A DNA stretch of 64,000 nt from Allium sativum (Eukaryota > Streptophyta > Magnoliopsida > Asparagales > Amaryllidaceae), in the NCBI GenBank assembly GCA_030737875.1, contig CM060912.1, positions 882,345,199 to 882,409,198 on the forward strand, given 5' to 3'. The notes beneath the pieces are model-generated. The model had not been told where the DNA came from. It did not search any database and was given only the letters and a program-made list of their open reading frames with translations. The position numbers and the translations under genes are program-made. Below are positions 60,701-64,000 of the stretch, in pieces (positions within the stretch are counted from its first letter, which is position 1; each line of letters starts with the position of its first letter).

Positions 60701-62997
60701 AACACTTGTTCTTTAACCCGATAATTAATGTGATGTGATTTTGGGTTTATCGTGAACCGTGTCTTAAATGACACTGGTTCTTTAACCCAGTCACAGATTA
60801 AAACTAAGTGGAGTTTTAATGAATCTTTAATTAGATTGAAATGATCGAGAATGGAGTATCACCAGTTTTGCTCCAGGCGATAGTTAAATCTTTAATTAGA
60901 TTTGAACGAGAAATGGTAATTGAATTTACCGATAACAAAGTGGTGTTAGATATGAAGTATTACCAGTTTTACTTCATGGGATGAATAGGTTGGGATTGGG
61001 AAATTGAAACCAATGATTATATCGGTAAGGTTCCCTAATCCCGACTAGTTTAAATTGATATTCAAAAATAGATTAAAGAATAAATTTTAATGATTTATCT
61101 TTGATAAAAATAATGGGAACCTTTCCCTAAGAATGTGAAATTTAGAAACTAACCGTAGGTTGGCTAAGCAGAGTGATTTCCTGGGTATTGATCTAATGTT
61201 GGTTTCGGCCTTCGGGGTTAATATTTGGGAAATTATTCTCTTGATTAATTTACGATTAGTGACTGATGAATTGGAATGAGGAGTATGTTGTGTTTGTGTA
61301 ACACTTATTTAAAATATACGCGAGTTATTTGGAAAGACCGGGTTTATCCCATTCTGAATAACTGATACGACGATAAGTCGAAGATGAAGACGGTGGTCGA
61401 AGACCAGAAGTCTTCACGTCGTTTGGGTGATTACTGATGATCTTGATTGGGCTGTACACCCAAGAAGATGGAAACAGTTGGTGATCGTCCAGACGTACTT
61501 GGAGATCGATGGATATGCGGGGTACTAGGTGCCTCCGGTTTCGTTCAGACCCAGAACGGACTTGTAAATGGACTGTGTCTGACATTGGATTTTAGTCCGA
61601 GTGATTGATCTCTATTAAATATATATCTATTTGGCGGCGGAGAATTTATTCTCTTGCTTAACGCCCTTCTCTGAGACGTACGAGCTCAGGGGTTATATAT
61701 TGATGGATATCAAACGCATGGAGTGAATTGCCTGTGTGGCATGCCTAAGTGGCAATTGATCAAGGCTTCTGTTGAAAAGCAAAGTCTTGTGGTGATGATC
61801 AAAGCACGGCCTTTGTGGCGTAGCTTTGTGTAACGTTTACTTCGCGAGTTTCACCCCCGGTATGAACCAAAAACGGGAGACGGACCTCAGGGGGGACATG
61901 CGTTTTCTTTCTAGTTAGAAGTGGTGTCAGTGGTTTTACACGCCCTGACGAGTTTGACTTATGTGGTTGTTGCTGTTACGAGGCGCCTCGGTTTGATCGG
62001 ACGATCCGGGTCCGATGGAGTCATTCATTGGCTCACTTACGCCCCAAAGGGCGGAGAAACGTAGTGTTCAGGCATTATAATCCACATCGGTGGACCGGCC
62101 CTAACGATCCACGGGGCAGTTGCGGCTGTTCCTGAGACTCGGGCTAGACAGTCTCGAATCGGTTGAGGACTATCTTTTGCCTCGGTTCATAGATGGAAAT
62201 CCAATTTCCAAATAGGTGACATGTGCGGTTTTATTTGTAGAGCCTAGTATGGCGACATAGTGGGATGGGGCGCTCATGCCGCCTATGATTGATACTTATG
62301 ATTTGAAGTTGTTTTATACACTATGCACTTATAATAGTATCAAATGATTTGTTTTTCAATGTATCAAGCATTCTTGGCTATTATAAGGTAAAAACCCTAT
62401 CCGCCGGCTTGCGTTGCATTGAGTGATAGGACTTGGGTCTTATAATAGTTTCATTTTTCTTCATTTAGCATTGCGTTGTTGTTTTATGCATTGGTATTCT
62501 TGGGAGGAAACCCGTTCCGTGTTATACGGCATGGTCCCTTGATTTACCTAACTTTAAAAATAAAGATAAATAACTGTTTTAGTTCTCACACCAGTCACAT
62601 GACTTACCTGGAGTTTATTGTTTTAACCTAAACTCTGGGTGCCCTTATTTTGACACGGGCAGCTAGTAGTTTTGGTTTTGCAGATTTATATTCACAGGAT
62701 CCTGGTTTACAGCTGGAACGATATCCGGAAAGCTTTGTATCCGTATATCTCCTTCTAGTTGTGTATTGTGTTATTTTCCGCTGCTATGTAATTTATTGTA
62801 ATCTCTGATAATTTGTGTTGTATAATATTCATTTATACTCTGTATATTCTTGTAATCTGATGCATTGTTGTAATATACAATGAAATGTTCTTTTGTATGC
62901 GTTCTGATTTGTCATGTTCTCAAACGATAGGGCGTTTCGAATGGTCTGGGTCGGTTTAGCGACTGGTTCGGACCGAGCGAAATTCCTTTTCGTCACA
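57794..62997 (+). repeat. LARD-3 3' LTR
   Basis: A 5,204-bp near-identical copy of the 5' LTR. The main length change is loss of two 15-bp units in the array at 59276. It is followed directly by TATGT and then element E. Confidence 0.96.
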
Positions 62998-63002
62998 TAT
63001 GT

Positions 63003-64000
63003 AGAAATTCTTAAATTTTATTTTATGTCTCTGATATAAATTTGGATCAAGTTTGCTAATCGTATGGTTAAATATGATTAAGGGGATTAAGGGGAAAATT
63101 ATGGTTTTGGGTATGTTTGATCCTAAATAACACATATGATTGATGTTTTAATGTTTTTGATTGACTGCACATGTTGCTATTACAGTTTGGTATGCTTTTA
63201 GATTGCATAGGAATGTTAGAATGGTCGAAAGAGCTATCATATGGCGTAAACACTTGTTGGAAGGAAGTGTAGGAAATGGGATCGGATCGGGTCTCCGAAC
63301 CCACTCGTGAAGTACCTCACGGTCCACCCCACCTCCTCCGAACCGACCCGCTTGCATCAGGGACTCACAAACCGAGCCTCTTCTGCACGAGCTCCACGAA
63401 CCAGACTATGTGCCCCGACCCCAAACTGCTGGGTGACCACGAACCGAAGCACTATGAGTGGACTATCACGAACCGAGGAGCCCGACCTGACCCGGATTCT
63501 CATCACGAACCGACCCGAGCAGCATATCACAAGCCATGAACCATGAAGTACTCCGAATTGATCCGAAGAGTTATGCACCCACGAACTAAAGCTCTCACTT
63601 GAACTGAACAGGGACCGAACCAAACCGGAGAAGACTAGAACCCAAGATGCAAAGGAAGTCCAAGTGAGAAGTTATTACTCAAGATCCAGATGGGAACCAA
63701 CGAGTTAACATTGATTGGGATTTGCTGCGGGACGTGTGCAAAGGGGTTATCAATATATATATATCTTTGTTTCACTACTGAGAGATGGATTAGCGACTAT
63801 GGATCAGCGAATGGGACCTTTAAGTCTCCTAAGGGTTAGTGATCGTAACACGTCTATAGATCAGCGCAATGGGATCGTTAGGATTCCCAAGGGCAAGGTG
63901 ATCGTAGCAAAGGATCAATGGCTATGGACCAGCACATTGGGACCGTTAAGACTCACAAGGGCAAAGTGGTCGTAGCAAAGGATTTGGTGATCAAAGTGGT
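63003..64000 (+). mobile_element. Element E, right part, runs off the window
   Basis: Resumes after LARD-3. From ~63260 it becomes GC-richer with repeated CACGAACCGA-type words (63401-63580), then a short TA run (63757-63768) and a tandem array to the window end. Several short frames on both strands come from the repeats. No gag-pol or second LTR boundary is visible. Confidence 0.45.
63802..64000. repeat. Tandem array with GATCAGCG-AATGGGA units
   Basis: Units begin at 63802, 63859 and 63927 (57 and 68 bp apart), each with GAnCAGC, TGGGA-C, AAG-CTC and a GTGATCGTA-type ending. The array continues past the window. Confidence 0.75.

Larger units (their letters stand above)
51523..62997 (+). 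mobile_element. LARD-3: giant-LTR, non-coding retrotransposon
   Basis: TGTAACAACCCG to TTCGTCACA, flanked by TATGT (51518-51522, 62998-63002). LTRs are 5,245 bp (51523-56767) and 5,204 bp (57794-62997) around a 1,026-bp interior with primer site and polypurine tract. No gag-pol. LTR and interior are clearly homologous to LARD-1. Only ~4 differences in the first 220 bp make it the youngest dated insertion in the window. Confidence 0.96.

Overview
The window is plant nuclear DNA made almost entirely of nested LTR retrotransposons. The evidence is long LTRs opening TGTAAC and closing GTTACA, initiator-Met tRNA primer sites (TGGTATCAGAGC), polypurine tracts, 5-bp target duplications and a decayed Ty3/Gypsy gag-pol with a C-terminal chromodomain (Tekay/Del-like). 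No intact host gene, tRNA, rRNA or CRISPR array is visible. The sequence is AT-rich and looks like flowering-plant repeat DNA; I cannot name the species.

Layout. (1) 444-10787: a Tekay-like element, + strand, target duplication ATATA, LTRs of 3.23 and 3.24 kb, pol lacking reverse transcriptase and frameshifted in integrase. (2) 12033-44248: LARD-1, + strand, a non-coding element with ~6.4-kb LTRs and a 1.07-kb interior, target duplication GTTTC. Its 5' LTR is interrupted twice: by LARD-2 (13602-26622, - strand, CCGCA, LTRs 5.8 and 6.1 kb, interior 1.15 kb) and by solo LTR S1 (31351-36613, TATTG), which itself carries solo LTR S2 (32444-35614, - strand, Tekay-like, TACGT). (3) 44959-48753: solo LTR S3, Tekay-like, GGTTA. 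(4) 50791 to the window end: an LTR-like element E, split by LARD-3 (51523-62997, + strand, TATGT, LTRs 5.2 kb, interior 1.03 kb). Remaining host sequence is 1-443, 10788-12032, 44249-44958 and 48754-50790.

The most interesting signals are structural. The three LARD families share an unusual design (5-6.5-kb LTRs around a ~1-kb interior) and carry, just 3' of the primer site, a hairpin whose two stems change in compensating fashion between families; this is a candidate packaging or dimerisation signal. The Tekay-type LTRs carry tandem pairs of a three-stem hairpin whose arms differ completely between families yet stay complementary. LARD-1 and LARD-3 LTRs carry a ~1-kb series of reiterated hairpins, some also covarying. 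A ~200-bp module with a 65-codon ORF lies in the interior of LARD-1 (broken in LARD-3) and inside the LTRs of LARD-2.

Relative ages, from mismatches counted by eye near the start of paired LTRs: LARD-1 oldest (~17 in 190 bp), then Tekay (~14 in 250), LARD-2 (~9 in 205), LARD-3 youngest (~4 in 220). This agrees with the nesting order. All pairings and counts were read by eye and not computed.
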